In this document: positions 33,252-44,742 of the stretch, piece by piece
How the letters are laid out: each line of letters starts with the position of its first letter
How positions within the stretch are numbered: position 1 is the first letter of the stretch
From: Frateuria sp. Soil773
GTDB lineage: Bacteria; Pseudomonadota; Gammaproteobacteria; Xanthomonadales; Rhodanobacteraceae
Direction of reading: 5' to 3'
NCBI RefSeq assembly: GCF_001428405.1
Contig: NZ_LMSL01000040.1
Coordinates: 323,418-387,417 of the forward strand
Length of the DNA stretch: 64,000 nt
Notes under the pieces: generated by a model
Told to the model about the DNA's origin: nothing
What the model saw: only the letters and a program-made list of their open reading frames with translations
Database searches by the model: none
Position numbers and translations under genes: made by a program

Positions 33252-34028
33252 TCAAGCCTGCGCCGCTAGCCACCGTTCGGCGCGTTCCAGATCGGCCTGG
33301 GTGTCGATCCCGGGCGGAAACGGTTCAGGCGTCATGCGCACGGCGATGGCGTAGCCGTGCTCCAGCACGCGCAGTTGTTCGAGCGATTCGGCCTGTTCCA
33401 GCGGCGTGCGCGGCAGGCGGGCGTATTGCTGGAGGAAGCCGGCGCGATAGGCATAGATGCCGATGTGGCGCAGGAACGGCAGGCCGGCCGGCAGGGTTTT
33501 CCGGTCCGCGGCGAAGGCGTCGCGCGCCCATGGCAGCGGTGCCCGGCTGAAGTACAGCGCGTGACCGTTGCCTGCGCGCACGAGCTTCACCACGTTCGGA
33601 TCGAACAGTTCGTCCGCGTCGCTGACCGGCGCGGCCAGGGTGGCCATCGGCGCGTCGCTGTCCGCCAGCGCCAGCGCCACTTCGCGTATGCCGGCCGGCG
33701 GCGCGAACGGCTCGTCGCCCTGCAGGTTCACCACGATGGCATCGTCCGGCCAGCCGTAGTGCGCGGCGCACTCCGCCAGCCGGTCGCTGCCGGAGGCGTG
33801 GTCGCTGCGGGTCATGCACACCTCGACGCCCTGCCCGGCCAGCGCATCGGCGATGCGCGGATCGTCCACCGCCACCACCACCTGCGCCGCGCCCGCCTGC
33901 AAGGCGCGCTGCGCCACGCGCACCACCATCGGCACGCCGGCGATCTCGCGCAGCGGTTTGGCCGGCAACCGGGTCGAGCCGTAGCGGGCCGGGATGGCGA
34001 CGATGAAAGGGGGCAGCGGAGCGGACAT
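33252..34028 (-). CDS. kdsB: 3-deoxy-manno-octulosonate cytidylyltransferase
   Basis: 258 residues. The nucleotidyltransferase start [20 protein letters not shown] is diagnostic, followed by [30 protein letters not shown] and [12 protein letters not shown]. It activates Kdo with CTP for lipopolysaccharide inner-core synthesis in the cytosol. It is transcribed with uvrC downstream and aroA upstream on the same strand, 13 and 61 bp away. Confidence 0.96.
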   Translation of the reverse strand: MSAPLPPFIVAIPARYGSTRLPAKPLREIAGVPMVVRVAQRALQAGAAQVVVAVDDPRIADALAGQGVEVCMTRSDHASGSDRLAECAAHYGWPDDAIVVNLQGDEPFAPPAGIREVALALADSDAPMATLAAPVSDADELFDPNVVKLVRAGNGHALYFSRAPLPWARDAFAADRKTLPAGLPFLRHIGIYAYRAGFLQQYARLPRTPLEQAESLEQLRVLEHGYAIAVRMTPEPFPPGIDTQADLERAERWLAAQA

Positions 34029-34089
34029 GGCGACCTCGTACTGGATCGCGCAAGCCTAACCGCTGCGCCGCCGGCAGACGAGCCCGCGC

Positions 34090-35397
34090 TCAGCCTGCCG
34101 GCGCGATTGCGAACCCGCAGCCGTTGGCCAGTTCCATGAAGCCGGGAAACGAGGTGGCGACGTGGAAGCAATCGACGATCCGCACCGGGCCGTCCGCGAC
34201 CAGCCCGGCCACCGCGAAGCTCATCGCGATGCGATGGTCGGTCAGGCTTTCCACCGTGCCGGCGCCGATCGGGCCGCCGTCGATGACCGCGCCGTCCGGC
34301 GTTTCCTCGATCGCCACGCCGAGCGCGCGCAGGCCGGCGGCCATCGCCGCGATCCGGTCCGATTCCTTGACCCGCAGCTCGGCGGCCCCGCGGATGACGG
34401 TACGGCCGCGGGCCGCGGCCGCGGCGATGAACAGCACGGGAAACTCGTCGATCATGTCCGGCACCAGCGCGACGGGCAGCTCGACGCCGTGCAGCGGCGC
34501 ATGGCGTACCACCAGGTCGCCGACGGGTTCGCCGCCGCTCTCGCGCGGATTCTCGATGGCGATGTCCGCGCCCATCAGCCGTAGCGCCTGCAGCAGGCCG
34601 GTGCGGCGCGGATTCAGCCCGATCCCGGGCAGGCGCAGCGCGGAGCCCGGCACGATGCTGGCGGCCACCAGGAAGAACGCCGCGGAGGAAAAATCCGCCG
34701 GCACGTCGACGTCGGTGGCATGCAGCGCGTGGCCGCCTTCCAGCTTCGCGCGCCCCGGCTCGAACGCGATCGGCCAGCCGAAGGCCGCCAGCATGCGCTC
34801 GGTGTAGTCGCGGGTCGGATGCGGCTCGACCACCTCGGTGTCGCCGGCAGCGTACAGGCCGGCCAGCAGCAGCGCGGATTTCACCTGTGCGCTGGCCACC
34901 GGCAGTTCGTAGCGGATGCCCTGCAACCGCTGGCCGCCATGCACACGCAGCGGCGGCAGGCCGTCCTGCGTATCGATCCGCGCGCCCATCCGCGCCAGCG
35001 GGTCGGTGACCCGGCGCATCGGCCGCTTCGACAGCGAGGCGTCGCCGACCAGGGTGCTGTCGAACGCCTGCCCCGCCAGCAGGCCGGCGAGCAGGCGCAT
35101 GCCGGTGCCGGCGTTGCCGCAGTCCAGCGGCTGCGCCGACGCGCGCAGGCCGTGCAGGCCCACGCCGTGCACCACCCGCTCGCCGGCGGCAGGCGCGTCG
35201 ATGCGCACGCCCATCTGCGCCAGCGCCGCGGCGGTGGCGCGGGTGTCCTCGCCTTCCAGGAAGCCGCGGATGTGCGAACGGCCCTCGGCGAGAGCCGCCA
35301 GCATCAGGGCGCGGTGCGAAACCGACTTGTCGCCGGGGATGCGCACGCTGCCGTGCAACGGCCGCCCGCGGCGGCTGTCCCAGTCCAGGCGGCTCAT
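34090..35397 (-). CDS. aroA: 3-phosphoshikimate 1-carboxyvinyltransferase (EPSP synthase)
   Basis: 435 residues. Substrate-binding stretches are LHGSVRIPGDKSVSHRALML, LDCGNAGTGMRLLAGLLAGQ, STLVGDASLSKRPMRRVTDP, and VPDMIDEFPVLFIAAAAARG followed by RGAAELRVKESDRI. The combination LLAGLLAGQ after NAGTG is close to class II enzymes. It makes EPSP for chorismate. It lies 28 bp after pheA, giving serC-pheA-aroA, an aromatic and serine/pyridoxal biosynthesis unit common in this group. Confidence 0.96.
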   Translation of the reverse strand: MSRLDWDSRRGRPLHGSVRIPGDKSVSHRALMLAALAEGRSHIRGFLEGEDTRATAAALAQMGVRIDAPAAGERVVHGVGLHGLRASAQPLDCGNAGTGMRLLAGLLAGQAFDSTLVGDASLSKRPMRRVTDPLARMGARIDTQDGLPPLRVHGGQRLQGIRYELPVASAQVKSALLLAGLYAAGDTEVVEPHPTRDYTERMLAAFGWPIAFEPGRAKLEGGHALHATDVDVPADFSSAAFFLVAASIVPGSALRLPGIGLNPRRTGLLQALRLMGADIAIENPRESGGEPVGDLVVRHAPLHGVELPVALVPDMIDEFPVLFIAAAAARGRTVIRGAAELRVKESDRIAAMAAGLRALGVAIEETPDGAVIDGGPIGAGTVESLTDHRIAMSFAVAGLVADGPVRIVDCFHVATSFPGFMELANGCGFAIAPAG

Positions 35398-35425
35398 GCG
35401 TGCCGCTCCCTGCCCGTCGCCGCCC

Positions 35426-36514
35426 TCACGGCAGCGCCACCGGGTAGGAGCCCAGCACCCGCACCGAACCCGCCGACTGGTCGATCTCCTGCACCGCGGT
35501 CTGCACCGCCTCGTCGTGGATATGCCCGGACACGTCGATGAAGAACGCGTATTGCCACTTGCCGGTATGCGCAGGGCGCGATTCGATGCGGTTCATGCTG
35601 ACGCCGTGCTTGGCGAGCGGGCTCAGCACGTCGTAGAGCGCGCCCGGCTTGTCGTTCACGGTGACCAGCAGCGAGGTGCGGTCGTTGCCGGAGGGCGGGA
35701 ACAGGCTGCGCCCGATCACCAGGAAGCGGGTGGTGTTGTCGGCGCGGTCCTCGATCGCGTTCGCCAGCGTCTTGAGGCCGTAGATCTTGCCCGCGGTCTC
35801 GCCGGCGATCGCCGCCGCGTCGCCGGCGTGCCGCACCAGCCGCGCGGCCTCGGCATTGCTGCTCACCGCGATGCACTCCACGTCCGGCAGGTTGAGGCGC
35901 AGCCAGGTCTTGCACTGCTGCAGCGACTGCGCATGCGCATAGACCCGCTTGATGTCGCCCAGCTCGCCGGCCAGCGAGTGCAGGCACTGGTGCACGCGCA
36001 GCTCGACCTCGCCGCAGATGCGGGCGTCGGAGGTGAGGAACATGTCCAGGGTCACCTGGATCATGCCTTGCCCCGAGTTCTCCACCGGCACCACGCCGAA
36101 GTCGGCATGGCCGGCGGCGACCTCCTGGAACACCTCCTCGATGCTGCCCAGCGGCAGGCCGTAGGCGGCATGGCCGAAATGCTTGCGCACCGCCTGCTCG
36201 CTGAAGGTGCCCTCGGGGCCGAGGAAGCCGACCTTGAGCGGGTCTTCCTGCGCCAGGCAGGACGACATGATCTCGCGGAACAGCCGCACCATCTCCGTAT
36301 CGGACAGCGGGCCGTGGTTGCGGTCCACCACCATGCGCAGCACGTGCGCCTCGCGCTCGGGACGGTAGTAGTCGATCGCGGAAAGCCCTTCGCCCTTCAC
36401 CCGCGCCACTTCCTGCGCCCAGTTGGCGCGCTCGGAGATCAGCTCCTGGATCTGCCGGTCGATGCTGTCGATGCGGTCGCGCACCTGCCCCAGCGAGGCT
36501 TTGGTATCAGTCAT
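35426..36514 (-). CDS. pheA: Bifunctional chorismate mutase/prephenate dehydratase (P-protein)
   Basis: 362 residues from the ATG at 36514. The AroQ chorismate mutase domain (1-90) has DRIDSIDRQIQELISERANW and IDYYRPEREAHVLR. The prephenate dehydratase domain (about 95-270) has VGFLGPEGTFSEQAVRKHFG and GVVPVENSGQGMIQVTLDMF. The ACT regulatory domain (about 285-360) has SLLVTVNDKPGALYDVLSPL and MNRIESRPAHTGKWQYAFFI, the ESRP phenylalanine-binding motif. It makes phenylpyruvate and is expected to be inhibited by phenylalanine. It lies between serC and aroA. Confidence 0.97.
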   Translation of the reverse strand: MTDTKASLGQVRDRIDSIDRQIQELISERANWAQEVARVKGEGLSAIDYYRPEREAHVLRMVVDRNHGPLSDTEMVRLFREIMSSCLAQEDPLKVGFLGPEGTFSEQAVRKHFGHAAYGLPLGSIEEVFQEVAAGHADFGVVPVENSGQGMIQVTLDMFLTSDARICGEVELRVHQCLHSLAGELGDIKRVYAHAQSLQQCKTWLRLNLPDVECIAVSSNAEAARLVRHAGDAAAIAGETAGKIYGLKTLANAIEDRADNTTRFLVIGRSLFPPSGNDRTSLLVTVNDKPGALYDVLSPLAKHGVSMNRIESRPAHTGKWQYAFFIDVSGHIHDEAVQTAVQEIDQSAGSVRVLGSYPVALP

Positions 36515-36594
36515 GCAATGGAAGCCTAGGCGTAAAGAAGTCCAAACCGCCGTCCATAGTGCCCGAAAAGAAGACGAACCGCCCGTCCGGCGGC

Positions 36595-37680
36595 TCAGCC
36601 GTGCCGCGCCGCGAAGTCGCGCATGAACGCCACCAGCGCCTGCACCGCCTCCAGCGGCACCGCGTTGTAGAGGGACGCGCGCATGCCGCCCAGCGCCTTG
36701 TGCCCCTTCAGGGCCAGCAGCCCGGCGGCCTCCGACTCCTGCAGGAAGGCCGCGTCCAGCGCGCCGTCGTGCAGGGTGAACGGCACGTTCATGCGCGAGC
36801 GCGACGGCGGCGCCACCGGGTTGCGGTAGAAGCCGCCGGAACCGTCGATGGCCTCGTAGAGCAGCCCGGCCTTGGCCCGGTTGGCCGCGGCGATGCGCTC
36901 CAGGCCGCCCTGCTCCTTCAGCCACTGGAAGGTCAGCCCGGCCAGGTACCAGCCCCAGGTATTGGGCGTATTGAGCATCGAATCGGCCGCCGCCTGCGCG
37001 GCATAGCTGAAGATGCGCGCCATCGGCCGCGTCGCGCGCTGCAACAGGTCGCGGCGGACGATCATCACCACCAGCCCGGACGGGCCGATGTTCTTCTGCG
37101 CGCCGGCATAGATCAGCCCGAAACGGCCGACATCCAGCGGGCCGGAGAGGATGTTGGACGACATGTCCGCCACCAGCGGCACCTCGCCGACCTCGGGGAC
37201 GTCGTGGAACTCCACGCCGTGGATCGTCTCGTTGGGCGTGTAGTGCACGTAGGCCGCGCGCGGATCGAGCTGCCATTGCTCGCGCGGCGGCAGTTGCAGG
37301 TAGTCGTCGGCGGCGCTGCTGGCGGCCACGTTCACCCGCACGTAGGGTGCCGCCTCGCCCGCCGCCTTGGCGCTCCAGTGGCCGCTCACGACGTAGTCGG
37401 CACTGTCGCCGGTACCGGCCAGGTTCATCGGGATCTGCGCGAAATGCTGGGTGGCGCCGCCTTGCAGGAACAGCACTGCATAGGTCTCGGGAATCGCCAG
37501 CAGCCCGCGCAGGTCGGCCTCGGCCTGCGCGGCCATCGCGATGAAGCGCTTGCCGCGGTGCGACTGCTCCATCACCGAGGCGCCGCTGCCGTTCCAGTCC
37601 AGCAGCTCGCGCTGCGCCCGCTCGAGCACCGCCTGCGGCAACGCCGCCGGTCCCGCGCTGAAATTCCAGACCCTGCTCAA
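36595..37680 (-). CDS. serC: Phosphoserine aminotransferase
   Basis: 361 residues from a TTG at 37680; the start gives (M)[20 protein letters not shown], the exact family N-terminus and length. A GTG at 37722 would add 14 residues but lies within a probable promoter, so TTG after GGGAAG is preferred. The PLP lysine is in [20 protein letters not shown]. Substrate residues are in [20 protein letters not shown] and [15 protein letters not shown]. It makes phosphoserine and 4-phosphohydroxythreonine. First gene of the serC-pheA-aroA series. Confidence 0.94.
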   Translation of the reverse strand: MSRVWNFSAGPAALPQAVLERAQRELLDWNGSGASVMEQSHRGKRFIAMAAQAEADLRGLLAIPETYAVLFLQGGATQHFAQIPMNLAGTGDSADYVVSGHWSAKAAGEAAPYVRVNVAASSAADDYLQLPPREQWQLDPRAAYVHYTPNETIHGVEFHDVPEVGEVPLVADMSSNILSGPLDVGRFGLIYAGAQKNIGPSGLVVMIVRRDLLQRATRPMARIFSYAAQAAADSMLNTPNTWGWYLAGLTFQWLKEQGGLERIAAANRAKAGLLYEAIDGSGGFYRNPVAPPSRSRMNVPFTLHDGALDAAFLQESEAAGLLALKGHKALGGMRASLYNAVPLEAVQALVAFMRDFAARHG

Positions 37681-37710
37681 GGACGACTTCCCGGTGATGG
37701 CGATCACGGC

Positions 37711-37741
37711 ATTATGCCGCACCGCAGCAAGCAGCCGTCAA
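37711..37741 (-). promoter_or_regulatory. Probable sigma-70 promoter of serC
   Basis: On the minus strand TTGACG (37741-37736), a long 19-base spacer, then CATAAT (37716-37711). A transcript would start near 37704, after the GTG at 37722 and before the TTG at 37680. This helps decide the serC start. Confidence 0.5.
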
Positions 37742-37752
37742 CAACGGTTTCG

Positions 37753-38517
37753 CTAGAAACGGACCAGCAGCATCAAGGCAATGCCGAGCGCCAGCACCGC
37801 CGCGGTGGCGATCAGCCACCACACTTCCCCGCGCGGCCCGGCCGCCTCTTCCGGCAAGTGCTCGGGTGCCGGCGCCGGCACGGCGATCGCCGGCGTGGGC
37901 ACCAGCCCTGGCGCATCGACGACGAAGCGATGCATGCCGATGCCGAGCTGGTCGCCGGGTTGCAGGGCCGCCTCCCGCACGACCACGCCATTGAGCCGCA
38001 GCGGATGGCCCGTCGACGGATCGGTTTCGAGGCGCAACCGGCCGTCCAGCCAGAACAGTTTCAGCGTGCCCGACTCCCCCTGCGGCAGCTCCAGCGGCTG
38101 GCTGCCCTGCGGCCCGAGCTCCAGCCGGTCGTGCAGCGGCAGCACCCGGCCCGAGAGCGGACCGGCGACCGCGCGCAGCGCCACCGTGCAGTTGCCCGGC
38201 CCGTGGAAGGACGACGGGTCGCGCTCCAGGGGCGATTCGTCGGCGCACAGCAGCATGCGGCAATCGCCCACGCTCAGGGCATCGCCCGGCCGCAGCAGGG
38301 CGCGCTCGCGCACCGGCCGCGCATTCACGTAGACGCGTCCGCACGACGGCATCACCTGCAGCACCCAGCCGCGCCGGTCCTGCTGGATGCGCAGGTGGTG
38401 CGCGGCGGCCTGGTGGGCGGCCACGACCAGGTCGTTGTCGGGGGCACTGCCGATGCGCAGCAGCACCTGCGTCCAGCGAAAATCCTCACGGGGCGAATTG
38501 GGAAACTCGATGCGCAT
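37753..38517 (-). CDS. FHA domain-containing membrane protein
   Basis: 254 residues from the ATG at 38517. An FHA fold occupies about 1-90 (LLRIGSAPDNDLVVAAHQAA, AHHLRI, GRVYVNARPVRERALLRPGD); a second similar sheet region follows (ALQPGDQLGIGMHRFVVD). A Pro/Ala-rich linker leads to one C-terminal membrane segment (VWWLIATAAVLALGIALMLL). FHA domains bind phosphothreonine peptides; the C-terminal anchor puts the domain on the cytosolic face. No kinase or secretion gene is adjacent, so its partner is unknown. Confidence 0.85.
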   Translation of the reverse strand: MRIEFPNSPREDFRWTQVLLRIGSAPDNDLVVAAHQAAAHHLRIQQDRRGWVLQVMPSCGRVYVNARPVRERALLRPGDALSVGDCRMLLCADESPLERDPSSFHGPGNCTVALRAVAGPLSGRVLPLHDRLELGPQGSQPLELPQGESGTLKLFWLDGRLRLETDPSTGHPLRLNGVVVREAALQPGDQLGIGMHRFVVDAPGLVPTPAIAVPAPAPEHLPEEAAGPRGEVWWLIATAAVLALGIALMLLVRF

Positions 38518-39001
38518 CTGTGAACCAGTCGATTGACGGCCGGACTCTAGCAGATGCATGCGCCGCATCGATGCGCCACGGGCGCTCCGGGCCGCCTGTG
38601 CTCCGAATGCCCTGTGGCCGGGCGGCTTGCGCACGGCCAAGGCTGCTTTCGCTAGAGCGCGCACAGGGCGCCGGCGTTGCGCCTCGACCGTCCATCCGCC
38701 ACCCAATGGCGCTCGCAGAGGGGCCCCAGCCATCGGCAGGCTCTAAAAGAGCCCAATCCATCCGTCGGTCCAGCCACCTTTCCCGCCGTTCCTGCGAGGC
38801 GCTTTTCAACAGCCGAAGGGCTGGTCAAGCAGGCATCCAATGGCTCGATGCTTCAAAGCTCAAAGACGCCGGATCCCAGCTTGACCGGCCCTGCGGCCGT
38901 TGAGAGCCGCCGGGATGACGCTTCGTGTGGGAATACCTGGATATCCGGGACAGGCTCTAAGATGTGGCGCCGCATTCCAAATTGGCCCACCCGGAGTACC
39001 C
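38518..39001. other. 484-bp intergenic region with a partial REP element
   Basis: No gene was recognised. A partial palindromic repeat lies at about 38866-38924 (AAGACGCCGGATCCCAGCTT on the left, GCCGCCGGGATGACG on the right), related to those at 19521-19604 and 54516-54601 but degenerate in the middle. The remainder is plain GC-rich sequence between divergent genes. Confidence 0.55.
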
Positions 39002-39277
39002 ATGCCAAAGATCGACATCCGCCGTCCGCACCACCTGCCGCTGGCCGAAGCCCGCGGCGTGATCGACCAGGTCGCGGCCCGCATGCGCGAGAAGTTCGGC
39101 ATGGAAGGCCAGTGGCAGGGCGACACCCTGCGCTTCTCCCGGCCCGGGGTGAACGGCGCGATCGCGGTCGGCAGCGACGAAATCCACGTCAGCGCGGAGC
39201 TGGGCATGATGCTGTCGCCGCTCAAGGGCATGGTCGAGCAGGAGATCCGGCGCAAGCTGGACGAGCATTTCGGCTGA
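39002..39277 (+). CDS. Polyhydroxyalkanoic acid system family protein
   Basis: 91 residues: DIRRPHHLPLAEARGVIDQV, AARMREKFGMEGQWQGDTLR, FSRPGVNGAIAVGSDEIHVS and AELGMMLSPLKGMVEQEIRR. This is the small PHA_gran_rgn family, found near or away from PHA genes, with a beta-sheet body and a helical end. The role in granule formation is by family name only. It lies 84 bp before infA on the same strand. Confidence 0.88.
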   Translation: MPKIDIRRPHHLPLAEARGVIDQVAARMREKFGMEGQWQGDTLRFSRPGVNGAIAVGSDEIHVSAELGMMLSPLKGMVEQEIRRKLDEHFG

Positions 39278-39283
39278 TGATTC

Positions 39284-39312
39284 TTTAACCATCGCCACGG
39301 ACGTGCCATAAT
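39284..39312 (+). promoter_or_regulatory. Probable promoter of infA
   Basis: TTTAAC (39284-39289), 17 bases, then CATAAT (39307-39312). The start would lie near 39319, leaving a 5-prime leader of about 42 nt before the infA ATG. Confidence 0.5.
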
Positions 39313-39360
39313 CGCCCGCTTACGCGGCCACGACGGCCGTGATCGCACCGACCGGAACGC

Positions 39361-39579
39361 ATGGCCAAAGACGACGTCATTGAAATGGAAGGCACGGTCC
39401 AGGAGACCCTGCCCAATACCATGTTCCGTGTGCAACTGGAAAACGGGCACGTGATCATCGCCCACATTTCCGGTCGCATGCGCAAGCATTACATCCGCAT
39501 CCTGACCGGCGACAAGGTCAAGGTGGAGATGACCCCGTACGACCTCACCAAGGGCCGGATCACCTACCGCATGAAGTAG
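39361..39579 (+). CDS. infA: Translation initiation factor IF-1
   Basis: 72 residues, an S1-type OB fold: [72 protein letters not shown]. The sequence is nearly that of E. coli IF-1. It binds the 30S A site with IF-2 and IF-3. It is convergent with clpA, with a shared bidirectional terminator between. Confidence 0.98.
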   Translation: MAKDDVIEMEGTVQETLPNTMFRVQLENGHVIIAHISGRMRKHYIRILTGDKVKVEMTPYDLTKGRITYRMK

Positions 39580-39593
39580 GTTCCGGTGCATGG

Positions 39594-39622
39594 AAAAAGG
39601 CCGCGCGATGCGCGGCCTTTTT
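39594..39622. terminator. Bidirectional terminator between infA and clpA
   Basis: AAAAAGGCCGCGC and GCGCGGCCTTTTT form an 8-10 bp GC stem with A and T tracts on the two sides, around GAT. Confidence 0.92.
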
Positions 39623-39681
39623 CGTGGGCGGCTCCCGCCTCCTTGTCTTCGCCCCTGCCTCCCGCGCAGGGGCGCCCATGT

Positions 39682-41949
<2,268 letters not shown>

Positions 41950-42012
41950 CCGGACCGTCTCCGTTGCAATGGCGGGGCGGCAGTTGCCGCGATGGCTACG
42001 AAATGGGGGCGC

Positions 42013-42339
42013 TCAGAGCTTTTCCATAGTGCACAACAAAGGGTGTTGATGGGTGCGTGAATATTCATTGACCTGGGTGACCTTGGTCTCGGCCACCTCG
42101 CGGGTGAACACGCCGCACACGCCCTTGCCGCGGGTATGCACGTGCAGCATCACCTGCACGGCCTTTTCCTGGTCCATGCCGAAAAAGCCGCGCAGCACCT
42201 CGACCACGAAGTCCATCGGGGTGAAATCGTCGTTCAGCAGCACCACCTGGTACAGCGGCGGCCGCATCACCTCCGGCCGGGCGGTCTCGACGGCCAACCC
42301 GTGGGCGTTGCCTTGTTCGTGTTCGGGTTCGTGAGCCAT
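42013..42339 (-). CDS. clpS: ATP-dependent Clp protease adaptor ClpS
   Basis: 108 residues from the ATG at 42339. The core [20 protein letters not shown] with [40 protein letters not shown] shows the N-degron pocket (the DDFTPMDFV stretch and MLHVH). The first 25 residues are the flexible extension that feeds into ClpA. It ends 63 bp before clpA and is its adaptor for N-end-rule substrates. Confidence 0.97.
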   Translation of the reverse strand: MAHEPEHEQGNAHGLAVETARPEVMRPPLYQVVLLNDDFTPMDFVVEVLRGFFGMDQEKAVQVMLHVHTRGKGVCGVFTREVAETKVTQVNEYSRTHQHPLLCTMEKL

Positions 42340-42471
42340 GCCTTTCCGGTCCGTCGTTCCTGGGTCGAAGTATACGCTGCGGCGCCCGCCGCCCGGGCCG
42401 TGCCGGACGGTAGGGCCATGCGGTCGGTAGGTAGTGGCACAATGACGGCTTTTCCAGTCCCCCTTCCCCCG

Positions 42472-42969
42472 ATGAACCACTCCGCTTCCCGAGGCGATAC
42501 CTGGCGCCCGCATGTCACCGTGGCCTGCGTGGTGGCCGACGGCGAGCGCTACCTGATGGTCGAGGAAGAGGTCAGCGGGCGCATCGTCTACAACCAGCCC
42601 GCCGGCCATCTGGACGAGGGCGAAAGCCTGGCGGACGCGGCGCGGCGCGAGACGCTGGAGGAAACCGCCTGGACCGTGGAACTGCAGCACCTGGTCGGCG
42701 TGCACCAGTGGCGCAGCACCGAGCACGGCGACGAGGTGCTGCGCTTCAGCTTTGCCGCCCGCCCGCTGCGCCACGATCCGCAGCGCCCGCTCGACGCCGG
42801 CATCCGCCGTGCGCTGTGGCTGACCCGTGCCGAGATCGTCGCCCTGGATGGACGCCTGCGCAGCCCGATGGTGCTGGCAAGCATCGACGCCTGGCTCGCC
42901 GGCCAGCGCCTGCCGCTGGGCGCCCTGGACAGCCTGCTGGCGGAGGCTCCCGCGGAGCCGCGCCCATGA
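42472..42969 (+). CDS. nudJ: Nudix phosphatase NudJ
   Basis: 165 residues from the ATG at 42472; an ATG at 42442 is also in frame. It reads [61 protein letters not shown]. The Nudix box G-x5-E-x7-RE-x2-EE is complete in [20 protein letters not shown]. The text and the position before mnmA match E. coli NudJ, a thiamine pyrophosphate/nucleoside triphosphate pyrophosphohydrolase. Its stop overlaps the mnmA start (ATGA), so the two are translationally coupled. Confidence 0.93.
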   Translation: MNHSASRGDTWRPHVTVACVVADGERYLMVEEEVSGRIVYNQPAGHLDEGESLADAARRETLEETAWTVELQHLVGVHQWRSTEHGDEVLRFSFAARPLRHDPQRPLDAGIRRALWLTRAEIVALDGRLRSPMVLASIDAWLAGQRLPLGALDSLLAEAPAEPRP

Positions 42970-44087
42970 AGGTGATGCTGGGCGTTTCCGGCGGCGTGGA
43001 CTCATCGGTCGCCGCCTTGCTGCTGCAGCGGGCCGGCCACCAGGTCGAGGGCCTGTTCATGCAGAACTGGGAAGAGGACGACCGCTCCGGCCCCTGCACC
43101 GCCGACGCCGACCGCAAGGACGCCGTCGCCGTCTGCGGCCGGCTGGGCATCCCGTTCCACGCGCGCAACTTCGCCGCCGAATACTGGGACGGCGTGTTCG
43201 GGCACTTCCTCGCCGAGTACCGCGCCGGCCGCACGCCCAACCCGGACGTGCTGTGCAACCGCGAGATCAAGTTCAAGACCTTCCTGGACGAGGCGCGCGC
43301 GCTGGGCGCGGAGAAGATCGCCACCGGCCACTACGCCCGCGTGGACCGCCGCGACGGCGTATACCGCCTGCTGCGCGCGGTGGACGCGGCCAAGGACCAG
43401 ACCTATTTCCTGCACGCGCTGGGCCAGCGGCAGTTGGCCGCCACGCTGTTCCCGGTCGGCGAGATCGAGAAGACGCTGGTGCGCGAGATGGCGCGCGAGG
43501 CGCAACTGCCCACGCACGCCAAGAAGGACTCCACCGGCATCTGCTTCATCGGCGAGCGCGATTTCCGCACCTTCCTCGGCCAGTACATCCCCGCGCGGAC
43601 CGGCGAGATGCGCACGCCCGAGGGCATGCGCGTCGGCGAGCACCAGGGCGCGATGTATTACACGCTCGGCCAGCGCAACGGGCTGGGCATCGGCGGGCGC
43701 CACGGCGCCAGCGGCGAAGCCTGGTACGTGGTGGGCAAGGACGTGCCCGCCAACGTGCTCTACGTGGCGCAGGGCGGCGAGAACCATTGGCTCTACTCCC
43801 GGCGGCTGCGGACCGAGACGCCCACCTGGGTGGCCGGCACGGCGCCGTCGGCACGGTTCCGCTGCACCGCCAAGACCCGCTACCGCCAGGCCGACCAGGC
43901 ATGCACGGTGAGCGTGCGCGGCGACGGCCTCGACGTGCATTTCGACGAACCGCAGCGCGCCGTCACGCCCGGCCAGTCGGTGGTTTTCTATGACGGCGAG
44001 GCCTGCCTCGGCGGTGCGGTGATCGCCGCCACCGACGCCCCCTTCGGCGGCCTCTCCAGCGATCGGGGAATTCCAGAACGTGCTTGA
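42966..44087 (+). CDS. mnmA: tRNA 2-thiouridine(34) synthase MnmA
   Basis: 373 residues. The PP-loop is [18 protein letters not shown]. The two catalytic cysteines lie in [20 protein letters not shown] and [20 protein letters not shown]. The tRNA-binding segment ATGHYAR is present. MnmA thiolates U34 of Lys, Glu and Gln tRNAs with sulfur relayed from IscS. It overlaps nudJ and hflD, the same order as in E. coli (nudJ-mnmA-hflD). Confidence 0.97.
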   Translation: MKVMLGVSGGVDSSVAALLLQRAGHQVEGLFMQNWEEDDRSGPCTADADRKDAVAVCGRLGIPFHARNFAAEYWDGVFGHFLAEYRAGRTPNPDVLCNREIKFKTFLDEARALGAEKIATGHYARVDRRDGVYRLLRAVDAAKDQTYFLHALGQRQLAATLFPVGEIEKTLVREMAREAQLPTHAKKDSTGICFIGERDFRTFLGQYIPARTGEMRTPEGMRVGEHQGAMYYTLGQRNGLGIGGRHGASGEAWYVVGKDVPANVLYVAQGGENHWLYSRRLRTETPTWVAGTAPSARFRCTAKTRYRQADQACTVSVRGDGLDVHFDEPQRAVTPGQSVVFYDGEACLGGAVIAATDAPFGGLSSDRGIPERA

Positions 44088-44721
44088 AACCTTTGCCATG
44101 AACGAAGAACGCGTGCTGGCGCTGGCCGGCCTTTTCCAGGCCGCCGCGCTGACCCAGCAACTGGCCAGCGAAGGACGCTGCGACGATGCCGCGATGGCCG
44201 CGGGCATCGCCAGCGTCTTTCGCATCGACGCGCCCTCGGTGGTCGGGGTGTACGGCGGCGTCGCCGGCGTGCGGCTGGGCCTGCGCACCCTCATCACCCA
44301 ACTGGACGACGGCAGCCGCGACATGGCGGTCACCCGCATGGTGGTGACGGTGATGCGACTGGAGCGCAGCCTCGCCCGCCAGCCCGCCCTGCTCGCCAAG
44401 CTGCAGGACGGCATCGTCGCGGCGCAGCGCCAGGTCGCGCACTTCGGGCAGGACTCGCCGCAGGTGGTCCGGCGGCTGGCCGAGCTGTACGCCGGCACGC
44501 TGTCCACCCTGAAGCCGCGCGTGATGGTCAGCGGCGATCCGCAGCAATTGCAGCAGCCGCAGGTGGTGGAGCGCGTGCGCGCCAACCTGCTGGCCGCGGT
44601 CCGCTCGGCGGTGCTGTGGCGCCAGGTCGGCGGCCGGCAGTGGCAGTTGATCCTGTACCGCCGCCAGTGCGGCATGCTGGCCCGCGGCCTGCTCACCGGC
44701 ACCACGCTGGACAACGGCTAG
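44080..44721 (+). CDS. hflD: High frequency lysogenization protein HflD
   Basis: 213 residues from a GTG at 44080 that overlaps the end of mnmA and has GGGGAA upstream; an ATG at 44098 is possible. The length equals that of E. coli HflD. Motifs include [31 protein letters not shown] and [20 protein letters not shown] with [19 protein letters not shown] near the end. It is a peripheral inner-membrane protein whose cellular task is unclear; in E. coli it affects lambda CII. Confidence 0.94.
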   Translation: MLETFAMNEERVLALAGLFQAAALTQQLASEGRCDDAAMAAGIASVFRIDAPSVVGVYGGVAGVRLGLRTLITQLDDGSRDMAVTRMVVTVMRLERSLARQPALLAKLQDGIVAAQRQVAHFGQDSPQVVRRLAELYAGTLSTLKPRVMVSGDPQQLQQPQVVERVRANLLAAVRSAVLWRQVGGRQWQLILYRRQCGMLARGLLTGTTLDNG

Positions 44722-44742
44722 CGTGCCTCCCGCGGCGGCGGC